A stretch of DNA of 64,000 nt from Streptomyces fagopyri (GTDB lineage Bacteria; Actinomycetota; Actinomycetes; Streptomycetales; Streptomycetaceae): positions 2,108,001 to 2,172,000 of the forward strand of contig NZ_CP045643.1 in assembly GCF_009498275.1 (NCBI RefSeq). Reading direction: 5' to 3'. Within the stretch, counting starts at the first letter, position 1; each line of letters begins with the position of its first letter. Shown piece after piece: positions 36,582-43,572 of the stretch. Both the position numbers and the translations under genes were made by a program. A model generated the notes under the pieces. It had not been told where the DNA came from. It saw only the letters and a list, made by a program, of their open reading frames with translations, and ran no database searches.

Positions 36582-37529
36582 TCAGGGACAGCGGATGACC
36601 TGACCCGCGTAGGACAGGTTGCCGCCGAAGCCGAAGAGCAGTACGGGGTCGCCGGTGCCGAGCTCACCGCGTTCGACGAGCTTCGAGAGGGCGAGCGGGA
36701 TGCTGGCGGCGGAGGTGTTCCCGGAGTCCACGACGTCGCGCGCGACCACCGCGTTCACGGCGCCGATCTTCTGCGCGAGGGGCTCGATGATGCGCAGGTT
36801 CGCCTGGTGCAGGACGACGCCGGCGAGCTCCTCGGGGGTCAGTCCGGCCCGTTCGCAGGCCTGGCGCGCGATCGCCGGGAGCCGGGTGGTCGCCCAGCGG
36901 TAGACACTCTGTCCCTCCTGCGCGAACCGCGCCGGGGTGCCCTCGATGCGTACGGCGTTCCCCATCTCGGGCACCGAGCCCCACAGCACCGGGCCGATCC
37001 CCGGTTCGTCGCCCGGCGCCGCGGCCTCGACCACGGCGGCCCCCGCGCCGTCCCCGACCAGGACGCAGGTCGTCCGGTCGGTCCAGTCCGCGACGTCCGA
37101 CATCTTGTCCGCGCCGATGACCAGGGCCCGGGTCGCCGCCCCCGCGCGCACGGCGTGGTCGGCCGTGGCGAGCGCGTGGGTGAAGCCCGCGCAGACCACG
37201 TTGACGTCCATCGCCGCGGGAGACGGGATGCCGAGGCGGTGCGCGACCCGGGCGGCCATGTTCGGGGAGCGGTCGACGGCCGTCGAGGTGGCGACCAGCA
37301 CGAGGTCGATGTCGCCCGGGGTCATCCCGGCGGCCGCGAGCGCCTTGGCGGCGGCGTGCCCGGCCAGCTCGTCGACGGGTTCGTCGGGTCCGGCGATGTG
37401 GCGCGTACGGATGCCCACCCGGCTCTTGATCCACTCGTCACTGGTGTCGACCAGGCCCGCCAGGTCCTCGTTGGTGAGGACCTTGGCGGGCTGGTAGTGG
37501 CCGACGGCCGCGATGCGTGAGCCGTTCAT
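36582..37529 (-). CDS. beta-ketoacyl-ACP synthase III (KAS III / FabH-like)
   Basis: 315 residues; GAGGGAGA before the ATG. Thiolase-fold condensing enzyme with the complete triad: Cys in DVNVVCAGFTHALA, His in VVLHQANLRI and Asn in DSGNTSAASIPLAL. The GFGGNLSYAG C-terminus is also typical. It primes chains from an acyl-CoA and a malonyl thioester, or acts as an acyltransferase. No acyl carrier protein or elongation genes are nearby, so it is probably a stand-alone paralogue rather than the housekeeping enzyme. Confidence 0.9.
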   Translation of the reverse strand: MNGSRIAAVGHYQPAKVLTNEDLAGLVDTSDEWIKSRVGIRTRHIAGPDEPVDELAGHAAAKALAAAGMTPGDIDLVLVATSTAVDRSPNMAARVAHRLGIPSPAAMDVNVVCAGFTHALATADHAVRAGAATRALVIGADKMSDVADWTDRTTCVLVGDGAGAAVVEAAAPGDEPGIGPVLWGSVPEMGNAVRIEGTPARFAQEGQSVYRWATTRLPAIARQACERAGLTPEELAGVVLHQANLRIIEPLAQKIGAVNAVVARDVVDSGNTSAASIPLALSKLVERGELGTGDPVLLFGFGGNLSYAGQVIRCP

Positions 37530-37688
37530 GGGGGGTCTCCCTCGTTGCCTTGGGTAGCGAGATCCTCCAGTCTGATCAGTGACCCATGGGTACGACGTCA
37601 GGTGATGCCACAGGAAAGCGGCGCCAGGCTTGTCGGCTTCTGTCAGACCCTCGGACGCGCGCGCAGGGTCCGCACGGATGCCCGGCCC

Positions 37689-37826
37689 TCACCCCGTGAA
37701 CAGCTGTTTGACCTTGAGGACGAGCTCGTACAGGCCGTAGCAGAGGGGTGCCCCCACCCAGAGCCAGGAGAAGGCGATCAGGGGCCGCCGGTCAGGCGGA
37801 GCGCTGGGGCTGGACGGAGTCGTCAT
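37689..37826 (-). CDS. small membrane subunit of OFA transporter
   Basis: 45 residues, MTTPSSPSAPPDRRPLIAFS then WLWVGAPLCYGLYELVLKVK and QLFTG. One hydrophobic helix (about residues 15-36) with a Pro/Ser-rich head and a Lys-containing tail, overlapping the end of the OFA gene by 35 bp in another frame. It matches the short proteins that accompany some actinobacterial MFS carriers and are annotated as MFS transporter small subunit. Probably needed for assembly or stability of the larger protein. The other two OFA genes here have no such partner. Confidence 0.75.
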   Translation of the reverse strand: MTTPSSPSAPPDRRPLIAFSWLWVGAPLCYGLYELVLKVKQLFTG

Positions 37827-39129
37827 CGGTGGCCTCCCTCGGTGCGGGGATGTGGTGGCGGACGTGGACCGGGCGGATCAGTTCGTTGGCGACGAAGCCG
37901 ACGACCAGCAGCCCGATCATGATCAGGAACGACGTGTCGTAGAGCGCGGCGCCGTGCTTGCCCGCGTCCTTCTGCCGGTCCGCGATCCAGTTGACGATCA
38001 GTGGTCCGAGAACACCGGCGGTGGACCAGGCGGTGAGCAGCCGACCGTGGATCGCGCCGACCTGGTAGGTGCCGAAGAGATCCTTCAGATAGGCGGGGAC
38101 GGTCGCGAAGCCACCGCCGTAGAAGGAGAGGATCACCAGCGCGCAGATGATGAACAGGGGCTTGGAGGAGTCCCCGAACTGCGAGATCAGCAGGTACATC
38201 ACCGCGCCGACGCCGAGGTAGACGCGGTAGATGTTCTTGCGCCCGATCAGGTCGGACGTGGAGGACCAGCCGATGCGGCCCGCCATGTTCGCGGCGGAGA
38301 GCAGCGCGACGAAGCCCGCGGCGGCGGAGACCGACACCGGGGTGGAGGTGTCCGCGAAGAAGTCGGTGATCATCGGGGCGGCCTTCTCCAGGATGCCGAT
38401 GCCCGCGGTCACGTTCATGCACAGCACGAGCCACAGGCACCAGAACTGCGGCGTGCGCACGGCGTTCTTCGCCGAGACCTGCACCCCGTCGAGGGGTCCG
38501 GGGCGGGCCTCGACGACGGGCTTCTCGCTGCGCGGCACCCGCACCAGCAGCACGCCGAGCGTCATGAAGACGGCGTACGACAGACCGTGCACCAGGAAGG
38601 CGAGGGCGATGCCGGAGGAGTCGGAACCGAAGGACTTCAGCATCTGCGCGGACCACGGCGAGGCGATCAGCGCGCCGCCGCCGAAGCCCATGATCGCGAT
38701 GCCGGTGGCCATGCCCGGCCGGTCCGGGAACCATTTGATCAGCGTCGAGACGGGCGAGATGTAGCCGATGCCCAGGCCTATGCCGCCGACGAAGCCGTAG
38801 CCGAACACGATCAGCCAGTACTGCTCGGTGGCGGCGCCGAGCGAGGCGATCAGGAAGCCGGTGGAGAAGCAGACCAGGGCGACGGTCATCGCCCAGCGCG
38901 GCCCGTTGCGCTCCACCAGGGTGCCGCCGAACGCGGCGGACAGCCCGAGCATGACGATGCCGAGCTGGAACGGCAGCGCGCTCTGGGTGCCGCTGAGGCC
39001 GAGCGCGGATTCGAGCGGTGGCTTGAAGACGCTCCAGGCATAGGCCTGGCCGATGGAGAGGTGGACCGACAGGGCGGCGGGCGGGACGAGCCAGCGGCTC
39101 CAGCCGGGTGGCGCGACAGGGGGACTCAT
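37792..39129 (-). CDS. third OFA-family MFS transporter
   Basis: 445 residues with 12 predicted helices. Seen: the opening LSIGQAYAWSVFKPPLESAL, GGIGLGIGYISPVSTLIKWF, PDRPGMATGIAIMGFGGGAL, and GRIGWSSTSDLIGRKN. It is diverged from the tandem pair at 22.9-25.7 kb (shorter head, different loops) and is closer to the OxlT/formate-antiporter style. A shared motif 54-68 bp upstream of its start ties it to the oxalate operon. Likely substrate: oxalate, formate or a related acid. Confidence 0.87.
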   Translation of the reverse strand: MSPPVAPPGWSRWLVPPAALSVHLSIGQAYAWSVFKPPLESALGLSGTQSALPFQLGIVMLGLSAAFGGTLVERNGPRWAMTVALVCFSTGFLIASLGAATEQYWLIVFGYGFVGGIGLGIGYISPVSTLIKWFPDRPGMATGIAIMGFGGGALIASPWSAQMLKSFGSDSSGIALAFLVHGLSYAVFMTLGVLLVRVPRSEKPVVEARPGPLDGVQVSAKNAVRTPQFWCLWLVLCMNVTAGIGILEKAAPMITDFFADTSTPVSVSAAAGFVALLSAANMAGRIGWSSTSDLIGRKNIYRVYLGVGAVMYLLISQFGDSSKPLFIICALVILSFYGGGFATVPAYLKDLFGTYQVGAIHGRLLTAWSTAGVLGPLIVNWIADRQKDAGKHGAALYDTSFLIMIGLLVVGFVANELIRPVHVRHHIPAPREATDDDSVQPQRSA

Positions 39130-39168
39130 GATCCCGGACGATAGGAAGCGGTTGTCCGGTTGGGAAGC

Positions 39169-39197
39169 CGTACGGCGTCAACTCGTCGACCGTATGC
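39169..39197. promoter_or_regulatory. operator-like site upstream of third OFA transporter
   Basis: TCGTCGACCGTATGC (39183-39197) matches 14 of 15 bases of the site before the oxalate operon (17588-17602). CGTACGG (39169-39175) and CCGTATG (39190-39196) form an imperfect inverted repeat, with a longer spacer than in the oxalate site. Confidence 0.6.
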
Positions 39198-39435
39198 GGT
39201 GAACGGTATCCGTGGTGCGACGAACGGTCGGCCGGGAGCCCGCGGCGGCCGGAACCGGACCGTCACAGCGCCCCGCCCGTCCCGGGGTGGGAAGCGGACC
39301 TTCACAGCGCCCTGGCCCGGCGCCCTTCGCTGCCCGCGCCGCGCAGCGCCCCGCCCCCGGCCGGGGCCGGCTCCGCCGTGGCGGGACCTGCCCTCCCGGC
39401 GGCCCGTCACCACGCCCGTCACCACATACGTACGA

Positions 39436-39516
39436 TGCACGCCCTGCACGCCCTGCGCGCCCTGCACGCCGTACGCGCCCTGGACGCCGTAGGCACCGTA
39501 CGCGCCGTACGCGATG
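39436..39516. repeat. nine tandem 9-bp repeats in a 425-bp gap
   Basis: Nine units of consensus TGCACGCCC, drifting to TACGCGCCG rightward. The whole gap 39130-39554 has no supported gene; GC-rich frames through it read as low-complexity Ala/Leu/Arg or Gln/Gly strings. The transporter promoter lies at its left end. Confidence 0.75.
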
Positions 39517-39554
39517 TCGAACCGGCCCGCCGGACCCTGTGGGGCCTCGGCGTG

Positions 39555-40454
39555 TCACCCTCCCAGTGAGCTGAGGCGTGCCGACTCCTCGTCCGAGAGG
39601 CGCAACGTGGCCGCCGTCATGTTCTGCGCGAGGTGGTCCGGGTCGCCGGTGCCCGGGATCGCCAGTACGTGCGGTCCCTGCCGCAGGGTCCAGGCCAGCC
39701 GGACCCGCGCGACCGGCACGCCGTGCGCGCGGGCGACGGCGCACACCGTCTCGCTGTCACGAGCGGCCGGACCCGCCTCCCGTCCGGAACCGGCGATCGC
39801 GAAGAACGGGACGAAGGCGAGGCCGAGTTCACCGCACAGCCGCAGGAGGGCCCTGTCCTCCCCCGGTGAACCGATCCCGAAAGGGTTCTGCACGCACACG
39901 ACAGGGGCGATGGCCCGGGCCTCGGCCAGTTGCCCGGACGTGACGTGGGAGACACCGAGGTGGCGGACGAGCCCTGCGTCGCGCAGTTCGGCCAGCGCGC
40001 CGAAGTGCTCGGCGATCGAGCCGGTTCGCCGGCTCGGCGGTATCCGCAGGTTCACCACGTCCAGGTGATCGCGGCCGAGCTGGCGCAGGTTCTCCTCGAC
40101 CTGGCCGCGCAGCTGCGCCGGCGTGGCCCACCACCAGGCGCCCGAGGAGTCGCGGCCCGGCCAGACCTTGGTGGCGATGACCAGGTCCTCCGGGTAGGGC
40201 GCCAACGCCCGGTTGATCAGCTCGTTGGCGGAGCGCGTCGCCGAGAAGTAGAACGCGGCGGTGTCGATGTGGTTCACGCCGAGCTCGACCGCCCGGCGGA
40301 GCAGGCCGATCGACCGCTCCCGGTCACGCGGCACGCCACGGTCGAAGGGCGCGGTACCGGTCAGTCGCATCGCGCCGAGTCCGACACGGTTGACGGTCAG
40401 GTCGCCGAGCCGCCAAGTACCCTCGGCCGCCGCTGGGTTCGTTCGTGCGCTCAT
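39555..40454 (-). CDS. aldo/keto reductase
   Basis: 299 residues. NAD(P)H-dependent barrel: LTVNRVGLGAMRLTG, GVNHIDTAAFYFSATRSANE with catalytic Asp and Tyr (HIDTAAFYF), catalytic Lys in DLVIATKVWPG, and VRHLGVSHVTSGQLAEA. The C-terminal loop with IPGTGDPDHLAQNMTAA fits the cofactor phosphate-binding site. It is closest in style to the YajO/oxidoreductase group. No functional partner is adjacent. Confidence 0.9.
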   Translation of the reverse strand: MSARTNPAAAEGTWRLGDLTVNRVGLGAMRLTGTAPFDRGVPRDRERSIGLLRRAVELGVNHIDTAAFYFSATRSANELINRALAPYPEDLVIATKVWPGRDSSGAWWWATPAQLRGQVEENLRQLGRDHLDVVNLRIPPSRRTGSIAEHFGALAELRDAGLVRHLGVSHVTSGQLAEARAIAPVVCVQNPFGIGSPGEDRALLRLCGELGLAFVPFFAIAGSGREAGPAARDSETVCAVARAHGVPVARVRLAWTLRQGPHVLAIPGTGDPDHLAQNMTAATLRLSDEESARLSSLGG

Positions 40455-40602
40455 GACGTGGAACTCCTCTTTCGGGGGTGGGGAAACCGCAACCGGCGGA
40501 CGGTGTACGGGCGTTCAGGCCGCTCGGCGGGTGACCGCCTTCGGGGCGGGCCCTCTGTGCCACGGCGGGCCGGACGGCCGGGACGGGCCGGATCCGGGCA
40601 TG

Positions 40603-40643
40603 AAAAAAGCCTTCCGGCGGTGCGGTCCGCACCGGGAAGGCTT
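40603..40643 (-). terminator. intrinsic terminator reading leftward
   Basis: On the minus strand AAGCCTTCC...GGAAGGCTT closes a stem that contains an inner GGTGCGG/CCGCACC stem, followed by six T. It would stop leftward transcription coming from the mobile-element region before it reaches the aldo/keto reductase gene. Confidence 0.75.
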
Positions 40644-40662
40644 ATGTATCGGTCCCCATTCT

Positions 40663-40760
40663 AGTGTCCTGAGTCCTTGATCCGTCGTTGATCAATGCAT
40701 GGGACGTCCTGGGCCGAAGCCGGCCGAGCTGGTGCTGTCGGATCAAGGACTCAGGACACT
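40663..40760 (+). mobile_element. 98-bp miniature element derived from the IS630-type element
   Basis: Perfect 21-bp terminal inverted repeats (AGTGTCCTGAGTCCTTGATC... at 40663 and its complement at 40740-40760). Between them lie the start codon and first 15 codons of the transposase found in the IS remnant at 41.6-42.4 kb (MGRPGPKPAELVLSD), with one base difference over about 60 bp. It is an internal-deletion derivative, probably movable only with a transposase supplied elsewhere. A 23-codon frame (40699-40770) runs through the right end. Confidence 0.85.
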
Positions 40761-40816
40761 GGGGGCGTGACTTAATCGGGTGCGTGAGCATCCGGCCGGG
40801 TGATACAAGATCCCGC

Positions 40817-41581
40817 GTGACTGAGAATCTCGATTTCCCCACCCTGCTGCAGATGATCGACGAGCGGTCCGCCGCGTTCCGCGCCGCGATCACCGCCGCC
40901 CCGAGCCTCGACGCCGACGTCCCGTCCTGCCCGGGATGGAAGCTGTACGACCTGGCGAACCACCTCAGCGAGGGGGACCGCTTCTGGGCCCACATCGTGC
41001 TGAACACCGCGCCGGGCGACGAGCGGCCGAGCAAGGACGGGCTGGCGGCGCCCGGGGAGCGCGAGGCTCTGGTGGCCTGGCTGGCCGACTCGACGGAGCA
41101 GCTGCTGGCCGCCCTGCGCGAGGCCGGCCCGGACCGGGCCTGCTGGGCCTGGTGGGAGCCGCTGGCCTCGCCGCACACGGTGGCCGCCGTGGCCCGCCGC
41201 CGTGTCCCGGAGTCGATGATTCACACCTACGACGCCCAGCTGGCCTCCGGCGCCCCGCAGGAGTTGCCGACGACCGAGGCGCTCGACGCTGCCGAGGAGT
41301 TCCTCGCCACCGTCTGCACCGTCACGACTCCGTGGCCGGGGGAGCCCGCCACCATGGACTACCACACGGTCGAGGGCCGCTCCTGGCGCCAGACGCTGGA
41401 CGCCGTCGGCTCCCGCTTCACCCGCCTCACCCCGGCGGAGGCCGCCGACAGCAAGCCCACCGCCGCCCTCCACGGCACGGCGAGCGAGCTGGCCCTGCTG
41501 ATGTACATGCGCGTCCCGGCGGACGCGGTGCGGCTGGAGGGCGACGCCAGGCTGCTCCAGCAGCTGCAGGACTGGGACTGA
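40817..41581 (+). CDS. maleylpyruvate isomerase-family mycothiol-dependent enzyme
   Basis: 254 residues from a GTG at 40817 (an upstream in-frame ATG would read through the miniature element). A DinB-like four-helix N-domain is evident: FPTLLQMIDERSAAFRAAIT, CPGWKLYDLANHLSEGDRFW with a candidate metal His in DLANHL, and VAAVARRRVPESMIHTYDAQ with a second His. These proteins usually use mycothiol as cofactor and bind a divalent metal; real substrates are known for few. The stop codon is immediately followed by an IS end, and the gene lies between two related elements. Confidence 0.82.
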   Translation: MTENLDFPTLLQMIDERSAAFRAAITAAPSLDADVPSCPGWKLYDLANHLSEGDRFWAHIVLNTAPGDERPSKDGLAAPGEREALVAWLADSTEQLLAALREAGPDRACWAWWEPLASPHTVAAVARRRVPESMIHTYDAQLASGAPQELPTTEALDAAEEFLATVCTVTTPWPGEPATMDYHTVEGRSWRQTLDAVGSRFTRLTPAEAADSKPTAALHGTASELALLMYMRVPADAVRLEGDARLLQQLQDWD

Positions 41582-42418
41582 TGTCCTGAGTCCTTGATCC
41601 GTCGACAGTACGCACCGCAGGAGGCAGGGGCCGACAGTTCTACTCCAAGGCAGCTGCGGCCAGTTGTCACACGGGTCAGGCTCAGGCCCCCTGCGGCACA
41701 GCTTGATCCTCACAGTTGTCACAGATCGGGTGCACGTCCAGGCAGGCCGGGACTTCGCGGTCCAGCTCGGCGGGGAACTTCTTGAACTCTGCCGCGCGGT
41801 GGCGCCGGTGGAGCGACCCGATGACCTTGCCGGTGGCCGCGTCCAGGGCGGCGAACAGGGTGGTGGTGCCCGCACGCACGTAGTCGTGGCTCGTCCGTTC
41901 CGGGACGCCCGGCATCATCGGCAGCACCGGCTGGGACCGGTCCAGCCGGCAGGGTACGTCCGGCGGCTCCGGCAATCAGACCGTCGACTGCGAGAGGCCC
42001 ACCCGCGGGCCATCGAGCGAGTCGACCAGTGCGTGGCATTCCTCGGCTTCGCCTCCAGCGTCATCCGGACCGACTCGGCGACCCGCTCATCGGTGACCGT
42101 CCGCTCCCGGCCCGGACGGGGTGCGTCGCCCAGGCCATCCAACCGGCCCTTCAGGAACCGGCCCCGCCACTGGGAGACCGTCTCCGTGGTCACCCCGGTG
42201 GCAACGGCTACCGAACGGCCGACCGGGGCAGCCCGTCAGGCTCGACCCCGGCGCAGGTCAACACGATCCGTGCTCTCAACACGAGGGCCTGCGGCGTCGA
42301 TTGGCCTCGCACCCACGCACCGAGCACCTGCCGCTCGTGATCCGACAGCACCAGCTCGGCCGGCTTCGGCCCAGGACGTCCCATGCGTTGATCAACGACG
42401 GATCAAGGACTCAGGACA
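41582..42418 (-). mobile_element. decayed IS630-type insertion sequence
   Basis: 837 bp between 19-bp inverted ends (TGTCCTGAGTCCTTGATCC at 41582-41600, complement at 42400-42418) identical to those of the 98-bp element. Intact relatives should be about 1.1 kb, so internal DNA has been lost. It carries a frameshifted transposase in the opposite orientation to the miniature copy. Confidence 0.85.
41682..42384 (-). pseudogene. IS630-family transposase remnant
   Basis: Three consecutive minus-strand frames each hold part of one transposase. The first, from ATG at 42384, has MGRPGPKPAELVLSDHERQV. The second, around 42193, has TTETVSQWRGRFLKGRLDGL and DERVAESVRMTLEAKPRNAT (HTH region). The third, around 41975-41700, has HDYVRAGTTTLFAALDAATG and KVIGSLHRRHRAAEFKKF (DDE domain). 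At least two frameshifts plus missing DNA between parts mean no active enzyme. Confidence 0.85.
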
Positions 42419-42530
42419 CCGGCGGGGCGTCCGAGGCGTCCACCAGCAGGTCGCCGGACCGGGGACCCTCGTCCACGAGGTCGGGGCCGCCCCGGGTCCT
42501 GCGCGAAGCCTTGCCGCCTCAACCTCCATA

Positions 42531-42554
42531 CTGTAGACAATATTTCGTCGACAG
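42531..42554. promoter_or_regulatory. operator upstream of the formate dehydrogenase operon
   Basis: CTGTAGAC (42531-42538) and GTCGACAG (42547-42554) are an inverted repeat (7 of 8) with an 8-bp AT-rich spacer, ending 46 bp before the first start of the operon. It shares TTTCGTC[GT]ACAG with the GntR upstream gap and TCGTCGAC with the oxalate-operon site. Confidence 0.65.
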
Positions 42555-42600
42555 AGTTCGGCAGTTCCTCGGTACCCTCGACCGAACGGAGCGAGCCACA

Positions 42601-43572
42601 GTGAAAGTCGCCGTTCTCGGCGCCGGTGCGATCGGCGCCTATGTCGGGGCCGCGCTGCACCGCGCAGGCGCCGATGTACACCTCATCGCCCGTGGACCGC
42701 ATCTGGCGGCCATGAGGCGGCACGGAGTCCAGGTACACAGTCCGCGCGGCGACTTCACCGCGCGCGCCCACGCCACCGACGACCCGGCCGAGGTCGGGCC
42801 GGCGGACTACGTCTTCCTCGGCCTGAAGGCCAACTCGTACGCGGCGTGCGGGCCGCTGATCGAGCCCCTGCTGCACCGGAACACGGTGGTGATCGCCGCC
42901 CAGAACGGCATCCCCTGGTGGTACTTCCACCGGCACGGCGGCCCGCACGACGGCCACCGTCTGGAGAGCGTGGACCCCGACGGCACCGTCAGCGCGGTGC
43001 TCGCGCCCGAACGGGCCGTCGGATGCGTGGTGTACGCGGCGACGGAACTGGAAGGACCGGGCATCGTCCGCCACCTGGAAGGCACCCGGTTCTCCATCGG
43101 CGAGCCCGACCGCTCGCTCTCCACTCGCTGCCGGACGTTCAGCGAGGCGATGCGGGCGGGCGGGCTCAAGTGCCCCGTCGAACGGGACCTGCGCAACGAC
43201 ATCTGGCTGAAGCTGCTGGGCAACATCTCCTTCAACCCCATCAGCGCGCTGTCCCGCGCGACCATGCGGCAGATGTGCCTGCACGGCGGCACCCGCAAGG
43301 TCATCGAGATCATGATGGCCGAGACGCTCGCCGTCGCCGAGACCCTCGGCTGCGAGGTCGGCGTCTCCATCGAACGCCGGCTGGCCGGCGCCGAACGCGT
43401 CGGCGACCACCGCACCTCCACCCTTCAGGACCTGGAACGCGGCAAGCCGCTCGAACTCGACGTCCTGCTCGCGGCCGTCGTCGAGCTGGCGGAGATCACC
43501 GGTGTCCCGGTCCCCACCCTCCGTACCGTGCACGCCCTTTCGGATCTGCTCGCAGCGAGGACCGCCGCATGA
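42601..43572 (+). CDS. ketopantoate reductase-like (2-dehydropantoate 2-reductase family)
   Basis: 323 residues from a GTG, GGAG nine bases before. ApbA/PanE fold: MKVAVLGAGAIGAYVGAALH (GxGxxG NADP site), VFLGLKANSYAACGPLIEPL with the family Lys, AAQNGIPWWYFHR, and the C-terminal helical domain with catalytic-type Lys/Asn in DIWLKLLGNISFNPISALSR. Leading the formate dehydrogenase operon (4-bp ATGA overlap) is unexpected for pantothenate synthesis; it may act on a 2-keto or tartronate-semialdehyde-like intermediate of C2-acid metabolism (inference). Directly downstream of the shared operator. Confidence 0.85.
   Translation: MKVAVLGAGAIGAYVGAALHRAGADVHLIARGPHLAAMRRHGVQVHSPRGDFTARAHATDDPAEVGPADYVFLGLKANSYAACGPLIEPLLHRNTVVIAAQNGIPWWYFHRHGGPHDGHRLESVDPDGTVSAVLAPERAVGCVVYAATELEGPGIVRHLEGTRFSIGEPDRSLSTRCRTFSEAMRAGGLKCPVERDLRNDIWLKLLGNISFNPISALSRATMRQMCLHGGTRKVIEIMMAETLAVAETLGCEVGVSIERRLAGAERVGDHRTSTLQDLERGKPLELDVLLAAVVELAEITGVPVPTLRTVHALSDLLAARTAA

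Noticed and set aside
39160..39574. Repeat-containing reading frames with Cys-Thr-Pro or Gln-Gly strings
   Set aside because: They arise from the 9-bp repeats, lack ribosome sites and change with repeat phase; not supported as genes.
40688..40816. N-terminal extension of the maleylpyruvate isomerase-like protein into the miniature element
   Set aside because: The extra 43 codons are IS terminal-repeat sequence; the GTG at 40817 fits the family start.
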